Below, piece after piece: positions 1 through 10,132 of a stretch of 64,000 bases of DNA. A program made the translations under genes and the position numbers. Position 1 is the first letter of the stretch. The number at the start of each line of letters is the position of its first letter. This DNA is from Lathyrus oleraceus (taxonomy: Eukaryota > Streptophyta > Magnoliopsida > Fabales > Fabaceae), in contig NC_066580.1 in NCBI RefSeq assembly GCF_024323335.1, forward strand, positions 261,561,332 to 261,625,331, in the 5' to 3' direction. The notes beneath the pieces are model-generated. The model made no database searches, was not told where the DNA came from, and was given only the letters and a program-made list of their open reading frames with translations.

Positions 1-1986
1 GGAGTGAGGACGATGAATGATTCTGTTACAGTTTCTCTCACATTCCTTTCTTTTATTTATTTTTAAAAAAAAACAAGCATTTAATAATATTGTTTAGTCT
101 TCCCCTTCACCTTTGTATTTAATTAATGTCTATTAATCTCTTTTGGAAACCCAACAGCCAGGCGGCTAGGGTTACTTTTTGGATTCCTCCATCGTTAATT
201 AGTTGTCAATTAACAGACCACCTCATTTTAGTTTTTTTTTTATTTTTATTTTTTATTTTAATCTATTCCGGTTCATATATTTAAGTTATTATTAAGATAA
301 CAAATGACCATAAGTGGCCTAGTGGAGAGATAGCAGTTTCACTTGCTTTAGTGGAATGGGTTTGATACTTGCGAGTAACATATCTCCATATTTTTATTTT
401 TATGCTTACTATTTCATTTAAATTTTTATAATTTCTTGCTATTTATTTTACTTTTATATTTTTATCAATTTAATTTAATCGTTATTTAGTTTTTTGGATT
501 TTTTAAATGTTTACCTTTTAGATTTAATTAATGGTTGACCTTCCGATATTGGGTTTTATTCGATTAGTCGATTTTTGTGTGTTACTTAATTTAATTAATT
601 TATTGGTATCCATGTTCATACTTTTACACATGTAAATAATCACATTCAAATTCGCTAAATTTTTGATTTAAATTTTACTAACTTTCCATGGTTTCGACAT
701 TTAATTTCATTTCCTCCCATTAGAATCTAGCATTCTGGTGGGGGCTCAATTATATATATAAAATTAATTCGATATATATATAAAATTGTAAAATTAATTT
801 TATCCCTATAATTTTTTTTAAACTATCTTTACAACTCGATTAAATTCCTTTAAAAAAAACACGAGAGAAGAGGACCATTCGAATCTTGCATTCTGGTGGG
901 AACCCTCGATTAATCCGTCCTGAGCCTCACGTTTTGGATTAATCGTCCATTCTTTTCCTTCATTCTTAAAACACCTAATGATTAACTTGGACAAAATAAA
1001 GGCCGTTGGGATCAAGCATTCTGGCGTAACCCTTTGAACATTTGATTCTTATCAAGTGTTCGTTGTCCATTAAATACTTTTCTTAAATAATTCGAATGAA
1101 AGAGGACCATTGGAATCTTGCATTCCGGTGGAACCCTGAATTATTGATCTTAGGGCTCATGTCTAGTTCTCATAAAATATTCGTCTTTCAAGCTCAAAAT
1201 ACTTAATTCCTACCTCAACACTTTTTTTCAATAAAGATGAAAATGGAACATGGTGTATACCGTGCACTCCTGAGATTAAGATTCAAGGTGGATGCCTTGC
1301 CTATCTTAGCTCTCGCCATCGTCTAAAATTGCCAATGCGGTTTCTTCAAACCCTTTCTCAATCAAACCTAAAAATACTTAATCTTTATTAAACACTTTTG
1401 CCAATAAAGATGGAAATGGAACATGGTGTATACCGTGCACTCCTGAGACTAGGATTCGAGATGGATATCTCGCTCATCCAAGTTCTCGCCATCACTCAAA
1501 ATACATCCAACCAATCAAACTCTTTTCTCTCCGTCGTGCAATTATCGAAAAACCTTTTTCATAAACGAAAGATATATTGTCTTAAGGTGATGCAAAACAA
1601 TGTTTCGGCCACGATTGTTGAGTCGAGATAAGTGACGCTTTTCCGAATGTAGATTTATAAATCCGTTCGATGTGTGGTGTACGTCCGCTCCTCATTTGTT
1701 TTGGGTAAAACAATGTTTTCGCCGATTAATACAATATAGCTTTCGCTAAAATCGACCAACAAACAAACATTTTTCTACCCAGAACTACGTAAGCCTTGAT
1801 TTCTCTTTTGAGATACGTAGGAGCAGGATTTGTAAATCTTGTCAGGCCCACTAATAAAAAACTTAGGTTTAGTCCTTCGTCAAAATCCAAAAACATTTCT
1901 TCTCTCTTCTATTTTTTCTTTCCCTCATTATAACTTGAGAAGACTAACATAAGCTAACATTCAAAACGAAACTAACTAAACGGTTC

Positions 1987-2002
1987 CCGTTGAATACAAC
2001 GG
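1987..2002 (+). promoter_or_regulatory. LTR-end RNA hairpin followed by GGTGCTAATACC motif (element 1, 5' LTR)
   Basis: CCGTTG-AATA-CAACGG forms a perfect 6-bp stem with a 4-nt loop. GGTGCTAATACCTTCCC follows within about 12 nt. The same arrangement is at 12475, 35501, 54897, 58337 (minus) and 26589 (minus), with different but still paired stems. It lies upstream of AATAAA, so a role near RNA 3'-end formation or the repeated (R) region is possible. Function is inference. Confidence 0.7.
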
Positions 2003-2127
2003 ACGTGAGGGGTGCTAATACCTTCCCCTTGCGTAACCGACTCCCGAACCCTGATATTGGTTGCGACGACCATAATCATTGTCGTTTTGTCTTGGGTTGT
2101 ATCGATATTTCCCCTTTCCTTTTTAGG

Positions 2128-2137
2128 AATAAATAAA
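2128..2137 (+). promoter_or_regulatory. Polyadenylation signal-like AATAAATAAA in LTR
   Basis: Two overlapping AATAAA hexamers lie about 90 bp before the LTR end. The 3' LTR has the same sequence near 12618. This fits the 3' end signal of the element transcript. Plant poly(A) signals are loose, so moderate confidence. Confidence 0.45.
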
Positions 2138-2227
2138 GTTTGGTGGCGACTCTGTTCAGTCCATCATTGCGAGCGTGCGATTGCGCTTTGCTTAAAGTCG
2201 TATCCCCATTTTTCGAGGTGCGACAGA

Positions 2228-2245
2228 TGGCGACTCTGCTGGGGA
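2228..2245 (+). other. Primer-binding site of element 1
   Basis: TGGCGACTCTGCTGGGGA begins two bases after the LTR end. A PBS starts with TGG because it pairs with the CCA end of a tRNA. Ogre elements are known to use a tRNA-Arg primer, and element A has the same site with one difference (35710-35727). Confidence 0.85.
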
Positions 2246-3093
2246 ATGTTGATCCCTAAGTGAGTCAACCCTAGTTCAGTTAGGTTTTCGTGTGTGTGTT
2301 AGCTTTGTTTTCTTTATTTTTCTTCCTTTGTTATATGCTTTCTTTATCTCTGTTTTATCGCATTTTTATATCTGTATATATCTATGTGTGGGTGTTGGGA
2401 TTTTGATATCATGAATAAAGCTCTACACCCGAGCTTTGGAAAAAGAAGAGAGAACACATATGTTTAGAATTGGAAGTTGTGTAGTGTTAGTGCCCAAGGG
2501 CCACTCCTTGCGTGTCTAGCATGAAGACTCCCCTAGAGTAGACCTGTTTGTAGATCTCGTTATAAGACAGCTAGCCTGTTGCATGACGTTGATTCATGAA
2601 GGGCCCATGACTCTAGGACCCCCTTTTAGAACCAGTTATTACTTTGGTGGTTGTGTAATGATGGACTCCAAGGGCCTCTCCTTTTTGCACCTAACATGAA
2701 AACCCCGCTCAGAAGAGACCTTGCATCACTCTTGTCATAAAACGGTTAGCCTGTTGCTTGATGTTGATACGATTATGGTCCATGACTCTGGGAAAATGTA
2801 GAAACTATCCCGTGAGTAGGTTTATGGGTAGAAATCCTAGAACTATCTGTTAAGAAGCCTACCTAGTAGGGTGTTCTGAGTTACTCATGTTATCCCAGAC
2901 TCTAACTACCTGGATTGCATTTTATTTGCATACCAAAACATAAAAAAATACATTGCATCCATTCATATACCATTGCATATGCATTCTTCATCACACATTG
3001 CATATCATTTTCCGAAATACCAAAAAAAAACTCATCTATCCTTTGTCCATGATCAGCAAAGTGATTCTCAACACGCGTTTAGAACAAAGAACC
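2246..3093 (+). other. Untranslated leader of element 1
   Basis: No convincing coding sequence. A roughly 180-bp imperfect duplication is visible: the blocks near 2490-2640 and 2655-2800 share phrases such as GACTCCCC/CCCCGCTC, CTAGCCTGTTGC and CCATGACTCT. AT-rich GCATAT/TTGCAT text near 2925-3010 precedes the ORF. Confidence 0.6.
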
Positions 3094-4038
3094 ATGTCTC
3101 AGGAGATGATGGATGAGCTAAGGAAAAGCCAAGAAGCACTGAAGGAGGAACTTAATCTTTTGAAGAGCCAAATGAGATGGGTCTTGGAAACCCTGCAAGT
3201 CTTGTTGAGAAAAGAGGGTCACCCAATATACATTGCTGCAACAAAGAGAGCTACTATTCCACATCCATCTAGTGTTACCTCAAGTCAAGGGAAATTCCAT
3301 GTGGAAGCTCCTCATCTACCGGCATATGGCCCTCCCTCAAGACGTCATCATCAACATCCTCTGGCTATTCCTCCTCAAAATCACCGAAGTCAGGTTCAAA
3401 ACAAAAATCAGAATCAGAACAAGAGGAACAAAAATCACAATGACCCAATTCCGGTGCCATATAGCAAGCTCTACCCACAGCTGATCCAGAATGCTTTGGT
3501 GACCCCTCGAGCTCTCACACCTACGTCACCATACCTGCCATGGTACAATCCAAATGCAACATGTGAATTCCATAAAGGAGCATTGGGATATGACTCAGAT
3601 TCTTGCTTAGCGTTGAAAGCCTTGGAACGAGAACTGATTAACAAAAAGAGCTTAGTCTTTGAAGAAGATCACCCGAAGGTCAAGTGCGGATACCATACTG
3701 GAACAGTGGGGCACTCCGTCGAGGAATACAAGAGTTTTAAGCTCAAGCTGCAAAGATTGGTTGACATAAGGTCACCGACACTCAAGGAGGAAAGCTCAGG
3801 TACATATACCTTGATTTCTGGGCCAAGTAATGAGAAAGGGAAAGGACCCTTGAAACCCCTCAAGGTTTTGTTCCACAAGGAAGATGTCAGGGATGTGGCA
3901 AATGAGCTATCATTATTTCCTGGTAAGAGCATTGAGATACCGCCTTGGATTTCCAATGTCACGACCCATACCAATGAAAGAAAAGGAGAAGTGAAAGGAG
4001 GAAGCTTGGTGGTAAACGTTAACCCATCGGCCGGATAA
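3094..4038 (+). CDS. Truncated gag-like protein of non-autonomous element
   Basis: The frame is open from 2953. I prefer the ATG at 3094 (context ACCATGT) because it opens a charged alpha-helical stretch, MSQEMMDELRKSQEALKEE, typical of Ogre/Tat gag N-termini; this start gives 314 aa. The capsid-like retrotransposon gag domain is missing. A basic low-complexity, Q/N/K-rich segment follows, then a PYSKLYPQLIQ motif and two zinc-knuckle-like units, CEFHKGALGYDSDSC and CGYHTGTVGHSVEEY; the second lacks its last cysteine. The product probably binds nucleic acid and may act with gag from an autonomous relative. The element has no protease or polymerase after the stop. Certain as gag-derived; whether it still works is unknown. 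Confidence 0.75.
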   Translation: MSQEMMDELRKSQEALKEELNLLKSQMRWVLETLQVLLRKEGHPIYIAATKRATIPHPSSVTSSQGKFHVEAPHLPAYGPPSRRHHQHPLAIPPQNHRSQVQNKNQNQNKRNKNHNDPIPVPYSKLYPQLIQNALVTPRALTPTSPYLPWYNPNATCEFHKGALGYDSDSCLALKALERELINKKSLVFEEDHPKVKCGYHTGTVGHSVEEYKSFKLKLQRLVDIRSPTLKEESSGTYTLISGPSNEKGKGPLKPLKVLFHKEDVRDVANELSLFPGKSIEIPPWISNVTTHTNERKGEVKGGSLVVNVNPSAG

Positions 4039-6225
4039 GTGTGAAGATCTCAAGGGGTGTCCCCCTGAAGTTAATGGATCAAGTTTGAAAAAGTCATTCC
4101 CTGAAGATGGCACTCATTTGGTTGTTTCAACATCTCTTTTGGATTTTCCTTGCATGTTGATTGTTAATTGCTTTTAAGCATTGTTGTTTTCTTCGAATTG
4201 GTAAGATTAATGAAATGTTTATGCATCTTTTGAATTAATCCATTCGTATTCACTCGTTTTTCATTCATGTTAAGAACAAAAATACTCCTCTCATTCACTT
4301 TTGCTTATCATACTGTTGTGTTAACAAAGATTGGAAGGAGGAGGATGAAAATGAAACACCTGAAATTGTTGTGGTATGCTTTTGAGTAAAACCTTGTCGA
4401 TGATGTAAGGCATTGTTTCAAATCCCCAAACACTTAAGAGATAAGGAGTTAATCCCTAGTCAACCACTTTGAGCCTAGAAGTTGGTGTTTATTTTGGATC
4501 TAAAACCCTTAATCTTAACCTGGGGCAGGGTAGTTGTGTTCAGATAGTTTGGTCATGCAAAAAAATCATCCATATGTACACCCTCCAATTAGTTTCAACC
4601 ACATGTTATCCTTCGCGCACATGTTTAAGTGTCGAAGAAGTTAATAAAAGCTAAAATTAGTGTTGGTTGATCCTCATCCACCAATAATGTGGCAGTCAAC
4701 ACATTTCAAAAAAATAAGAAAAAAAGCCCGCTAAGTCAAATACTACAAATTGACTTAGGCAAAAGTTAGGGCATACGATGGACTGAAGGCTTCAAAGAAG
4801 TGGTCCAGGCAAAATTAGGGGTAAAGAAAAACAAAAAAAGAGGTCATTAAATCCTCAACAAAAACAAAATAAGGTGACTGCCACTTCAAGAAATTTCACC
4901 TTGAATCCTCATTTTCACTTCCGCACCTTCGAAGTCGAATGCATGTATTGAATTAACTGAACATAGGAATTGGAGATCATCAAGAAGAAAGGGTGGGTAA
5001 AAATTAAATTTTCAGCCTTATATCCTTTTGTATTAAGACCCGTGAACCAGACCACATTACAACCCTTAAAAGACCTAATTGAGGCAGGGTTTATTCTGAA
5101 AGCATACTATAACAAGGTTGTGTTAACCTAACTCCAAACGATTTTTGTTAATCATTTGATGGCACCAACTTGCATACTGTGAATGACTTGATCACCATTG
5201 TGTTTTTCTCAATGACTCGTTCACTGTATTTCACCCATTCATATCAATAAACTTTGATTTCAAATTTTTTGCATAAGCACTGCATTAAAATTACCATTTT
5301 TGAATGAACAATCTTATTTGCAAGTCAACACTTAGCATCAAAGAAATTCCAACAATATACAGTTGAGGAACTTGATAAAGTGAAAGAAGTCTAGTCAGGG
5401 GAAAATTACTGTGAGCATCAGTTAATTCGAGCTAATCACCCTAAGGGTCATCTCGCCAAGAGTAATTTGCTTCAAGACTCAGACCGGGGCAAGCCACCTC
5501 AGAGCTCAGTAAGTCCAACTATCCAAGGAAAGTCAATTAAGAGTCTACCATTCCAACATTTGGTTAGTCAAGTTCGGACCGTTGCAAGTTTCAAACACTT
5601 GGGGCAAGCCATCTCGAGGTAGTCTCATGGCAAGTTGTTTCCAAACTCACTTTCATTTCCAAAGACCCAACAGGCTAGGGCAAGATGAGCCACAGAGGGG
5701 CAAAACCTCTTTCTTCATGCTTTTGAAATACTCAAACAAATTCTGCCATACGTCAACAACTTTTGAGTTTAAGACGAGTGCCCGTAAATTGTGCTAGCAC
5801 GATTCGTTAATCCTACAAAAGGATCCCATTTGTTAAGTTGTGGCTGCCAAGCTGGATAGAATTCTCCTTTGACAACATCTATAATAAATATTTGGTTGAG
5901 TTCTCGGTGTTAAGGAATCATGATATCCATAAAAAGCCTCTACAACTCCCAGTCCACTCAAGTGTCAGCATTCTCATATCATGATCATTCATATATCATG
6001 CATAAAAAAATCCAAATCATGCATGGCCGAAATGTACTTCGTGCTCATTTTGCATTGACATAGGTCTCGCTGTTGATCCTATATCCTTTGACCTCTAATT
6101 CCAGTTTGTCTTTGGTGCCCTTAAACCAACATCCGGTTTTCGCGGTCATTTTCAAGTCCAATTGTTGTTGGCAAAATCCGTTAAAAGTTGGTTATAATCC
6201 ATTACTTACGGTTAGAAGTCCAATT
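4039..6225 (+). other. Long 3' untranslated region of element 1
   Basis: No supported gene. Phrases such as CCTGGGGCAGGGTAG (about 4518) and TGGTCCAGGCAAAATTAG (about 4801) resemble text that follows pol in Ogre elements; element A has GTCCAGGCAAAAATGGG at 46111. Presence of this post-pol text next to a gag ORF supports loss of the whole pro-pol segment. Confidence 0.6.
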
Positions 6226-6990
6226 GTTGTTGAGTTTTATTCAGGTCATATATGAACCTGTTGTTGAGCTTTATTCCATTGTCAGGTCATATATGAACCT
6301 GTTGTTGAGCTTTATTCAGGTCATATATGAACCTGTTGTTGAGCTTTATTCCATCGTCAGGTCATATATGAACCTGTTGTTGAGCTTTATTCAGGTCATA
6401 TGTGAACCTGTTGTTGAGCTTTATTTCATTGTCAGGTCATATATGAACCTGTTGTTGAGCTTTATTCAGGTCATATATAAACATGTTGTTGAGCTTTATT
6501 GCGTTGTCAGGTCATATATGAACCTGTTGTTGAGCTTTATTCAGGTCATATATGAACCTGTTGTTGAGCTTTATTCCATTGTCAGGTCATATATGAACCT
6601 GTTGTTGAGCTTTATTCAGGTCATATGTGAACCTGTTGTTGAGCTTTATTCCATTGTCAAGTCATATATGAACCTGTTGTTGAGCATTGTCAAGTCATAT
6701 ATGAACCTGTTGTTGAGCTTTATTCCAGTGTCAGGTCATGTATGAACCTGTTTAGAAAAGTCTTTCCCTATGATTGTTTCAGTGTTATCAGGTCATATAT
6801 GAAACTCTTATTGATCTTCATTCCAGTATTACCAGATTCTTGATATTCCCCAGGATTGTCAGGTCATATATGAACCTGTTGTTGAGCTTTATTCCAGTAT
6901 TACCAGGTCATGTATGGACCTGTTTTGAAGAATCTTTCTCTATGATTGTTTCAGTGTTGTCAGATCATGTATGAACCTGTTGTAGAAATT
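6226..6990 (+). repeat. Minisatellite with alternating 41- and 34-bp units in the 3' UTR
   Basis: The core AGGTCATATATGAACCTG is followed by TTGTTGAGCTTTATT. Units with an added CCATTGT-type spacer (41 bp) alternate with units lacking it (34 bp), giving a 75-bp higher-order period over about 6240-6660. It then becomes irregular, with diverged copies to about 6990. The core is an imperfect palindrome (AGGTCATAT/ATGAACCT). A 185-codon open frame here is a by-product of the repeat. Hypervariable 3' UTR tandem repeats are known in Ogre-like elements and can seed satellites. Confidence 0.9.
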
Positions 6991-7390
6991 CTTCATATTC
7001 GGGTTTAGTAAGTCATATGTGAACTTACTACTGAAATCTCTTGTATTCTAAGTATCGTTTATCAAATTTCACTTTGAGTACTCCCCGATGTGTGTCTGAC
7101 TCTCCAGCAGGATTTTTTTTCCCAGCAAGTTGTTTTTTACCATTTGTCTGTCTCCCTGTGGACCATCAGCATTCCCCACAGATTGGTTTGCCTAGTAGCA
7201 TCTCCTGTTAAGGGTTCACCATATCCCTAGCAGATAAAAATTACAAAAAATAAAGTCTTGTATCCATGCATATCATATCCTAGCATTTTCATTTTTCAGG
7301 ATCAAAATCTGGGTCTCCATAGTATTTCACCATCCCCCACTACGATCCAATGAAAGTGCTGTTTCATTTTCCTCTGGTGGAAGATGTTTA

Positions 7391-7402
7391 AATAGGGGCA
7401 AC
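7391..7402 (+). other. Polypurine tract of element 1
   Basis: AATAGGGGCAAC sits directly before the LTR start TGTCATAC at 7403. Element A has AATAGGGGCAGC in the same position (49980-49991). This is the plus-strand primer site. Confidence 0.85.
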
Positions 7403-8909
7403 TGTCATACCCCGATTTTGGTCCTGAAAATTTTTCATTTTTCATTTGGAACTTGGCCTAAAGTTCATTTGCATCTAAGATCCATGGAACCTTAGTCCAT
7501 TATTGCATTCAAATGTATCAATACATGAAGAAAAAACTACAATTTTGCCATGTTGACCAAAGTCAACTATATGACCAGTGACACTTTCCAAGTCCTAACT
7601 CATGTTCATGTTCACTTTTAACCATGTTCATTATAAAGTCCATTTCTTTATTTTGTTCATTTTAATTTTAGACACTATTCTTCTTTCACCTTCTAAACCA
7701 TTTTTTATCCTATACCATACATGAACCAATTCAATTTTAATATGTGTAATCGACCACTCAATTTCTCTTTAAACCATACAATGTTGTATTAAACCATTAG
7801 TTCAAATTTACAACATAAGTCATACATTCACTTTTCCATTTTTATTAACCTGTAACCATCAAATTTCCAATTCAACCATAATACATTCACATTTCTATTC
7901 TAATTACATCCAATTATAAACCACAACCACATATGTGTCAACATAAACATTAAAAAAAATATCTGAAGTTACAAGATTGCATTCCAAGCATTCCAATCCA
8001 CAACATATAAAATTGAACCGAGAAACCATTGTTTGAACCAATTTCCAAACCTTCCATTTCATATATAAACCATACAAATACATACATCTTCATTCAAAGT
8101 TACAAATTTAACCATAAACCAATTATACAAATTCCTAACCATGATCCCATGCATTCAAGTCATCAAATTGCTTTTCAATTCAACCTTTGAATTCAATTCC
8201 AACATGTTATTTCATCAAAACCTCAAAGTTACATTCACCTATTCACATACATTTTACAATTCCAATCCAAAATTATAAGAATTCCAAACTTACATAATAT
8301 TTACAATTTCATAAACCAACAACCCATTTCCATATACAAATCCAAACATTCCATTCAAATTCAAGGCTCAAGTACATAATCATGTCAATACCTTACACAT
8401 GAATCAAATTCAAAAATACAAGCTCATGACCTAAGGTTCTAACATCTAATTCCTAAGCATTAACATCCACCATCTTCATGCTTCATATCATCATCTCCTT
8501 CTATCCCAAATTACTTTTCCTTCCATAGAGGTACCTACAAAGAAAAAAAACATGTTAACAAGTTGTGTTATTCAACACATAATCCACTTAGTTTCATCCA
8601 TCTTCCAAAGTTAATTTTAGCATTGCAAAATTCATGTTCATTATAAACAATGTTTTCATCATAACCAAATTCCAAATTACATCCAAAACCATAACCTACA
8701 TGTAACCTTTTCAATTATGACCATACATTGCAACTCTGTGACTAGCATCGAACCTACACTCAACACAAACCAATACAAGTCTGGGCAATGGACCTAGTAA
8801 GAAGTACATAACACACTAGACTGCACCAAGCTGCGACATATCATTTCACTCATAAGGCAAAACTGTTGTAGAACAAACTAAGTCAAGATTAGAAGCCTCA
8901 AACAGAAAG

Positions 8910-9035
8910 CAGAGCAATAACAGCACCCTCAAATTCAGCTCCACGTCCACTATTAATGGTGGTAAGACTAAATGCCTTCCATATAATGTTTTCACAGATA
9001 TTAGTCGCTATGAATAGGGAAATTCCAGAACCAAA
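8910..9035 (-). pseudogene. Captured fragment resembling SEC61 alpha translocon subunit
   Basis: Minus-strand translation contains [18 protein letters not shown], then KAF, then [18 protein letters not shown]. These strings match what I know of eukaryotic SEC61 alpha, the pore subunit of the ER protein-translocation channel, in the same order and without gaps. Similarity begins near 9032 and stops near 8910, where the frame runs into unrelated sequence and a stop. About 42 of roughly 475 residues are present, so it cannot make a working channel. It lies inside the U3 part of an LTR, opposite to the element's transcription, so it is a transduplicated piece of a host gene. The 5' LTR copy of this part lies outside the window. 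Confidence 0.8.
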
Positions 9036-10124
9036 AACCAAGTTGCAATACCAAAATTCTGCAGCATTGAACATCTGTTGCAACATGAGACCTAGGACTC
9101 ACCTATCAAACAATGAACCAAGATAATTCATTAGCATACCACACATACACCAAGGCTCACCACCATCAAGCAATGTGTACCATGAACATAGGCCAAGCAA
9201 TGAACGAGACTTATAACACACTAATGTCATTATTCATACCTGCAGAACCATGTAAACTTACAGCAATTATCCAAGCTGCATCAATGCATGTGACTATAAC
9301 AACAACCTTGTAATAAACCTGCAAGCAGAATAATTCAAAACCAAGTGAGAACGTGCTTGAAACACCTGCCTAGCCTCACTTGCAGAACGTAACCAACCTG
9401 CACCAAATCAAGCAAATAACTAACAAACCTTCAACAGACACCAGTTATCACAACAGCACTCACACAGGGGCCACGACAGGAAAAGAAGAAATTGAAGAAG
9501 AAAAGAAAATAATCAAAAACAGGAAGAAGAGGAAATCGAAAGCGTATTGAAAGAGGGATAAGAACGGAGACTCACGGCGTTTCAGAGTAGAGGGTTTCAC
9601 TCTTCGTCATTCATCATCACGAATCCTTCAACGAGTAGTTTATGTCGAAATCGATTCACCGCTTCAACTGCGAATCTCATCATGCTTCCAATGCTTTACT
9701 CTTCATCATCAACAGGAGCCAACGAGCCGGAAGAAATCCAATTCACGCTCTCCATCACGAATCATCAGCACGCCTCATCTCTACACATCAACAAGGCAAC
9801 GCGATTATGAACCACCACTCCAAAGAACACATCAACATAACCTGTAGGAAGCCTAATTCCGCAAAAATCCTCAAAGCATCAACTACCCATGAGTTTTCAG
9901 CAATCCTCACTGCGGTAAAAACAAAGTAATTAGCAAGGCTGTAAAAATTCAAAAAAGTAACCCAAAAGAGAATCAAGACGAAATAGAGCGAGAAAGTGTA
10001 GATTTGCATTACCGTTCCAGACCAAACATCAAATAAGGCAATCAAAATCTGAGCACCCTAAAGGGATTTCGCAGAGATACCCTTCTGGATCTCCATAAGC
10101 CAATCTGAAACCCTAAGTTGTTGA

Positions 10125-10132
10125 TATAAATA
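10125..10132 (+). promoter_or_regulatory. TATA box of element 1 LTR
   Basis: TATAAATA followed by GG in a GC-richer setting, about 2.6 kb before the LTR end. Sequence downstream is the leader shared with the 5' LTR copy. The complementary strand also reads TATTTATAT, so direction rests on the LTR orientation. Confidence 0.55.

Larger units (their letters stand above)
1..2225 (+). repeat. 5' LTR of element 1 (3' portion only)
   Basis: Matches 10488-12713 with only scattered differences (roughly 1-2% by eye), so insertion was fairly recent. All of it lies downstream of the LTR TATA box seen in the other copy at 10125, so it is transcribed leader. It contains repeated ATTCTGGTGG-type motifs (about 723, 881, 1007, 1111), two copies of a block reading AACATGGTGTATACC (about 1235-1285 and 1408-1460), and the conserved LTR-end module: ACGTAGG motif at 1811-1826, hairpin at 1987-2002, AATAAA at 2128-2137 and PBS-like copy at 2144-2154. 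Short ORFs here are not genes. Confidence 0.9.

Noticed and set aside
2012..2263. 83-codon frame, also at 12500 and in variant form at 35519, 54909 and 58080 (minus)
   Set aside because: It recurs because the LTR-end module is conserved as nucleic acid; frames differ in length and context and cross the LTR boundary.
6188..6745. 185-codon frame of repeating LLLSFIQVIYEPVVELY text
   Set aside because: Translation of the 41/34-bp tandem repeat in the element 1 3' UTR.
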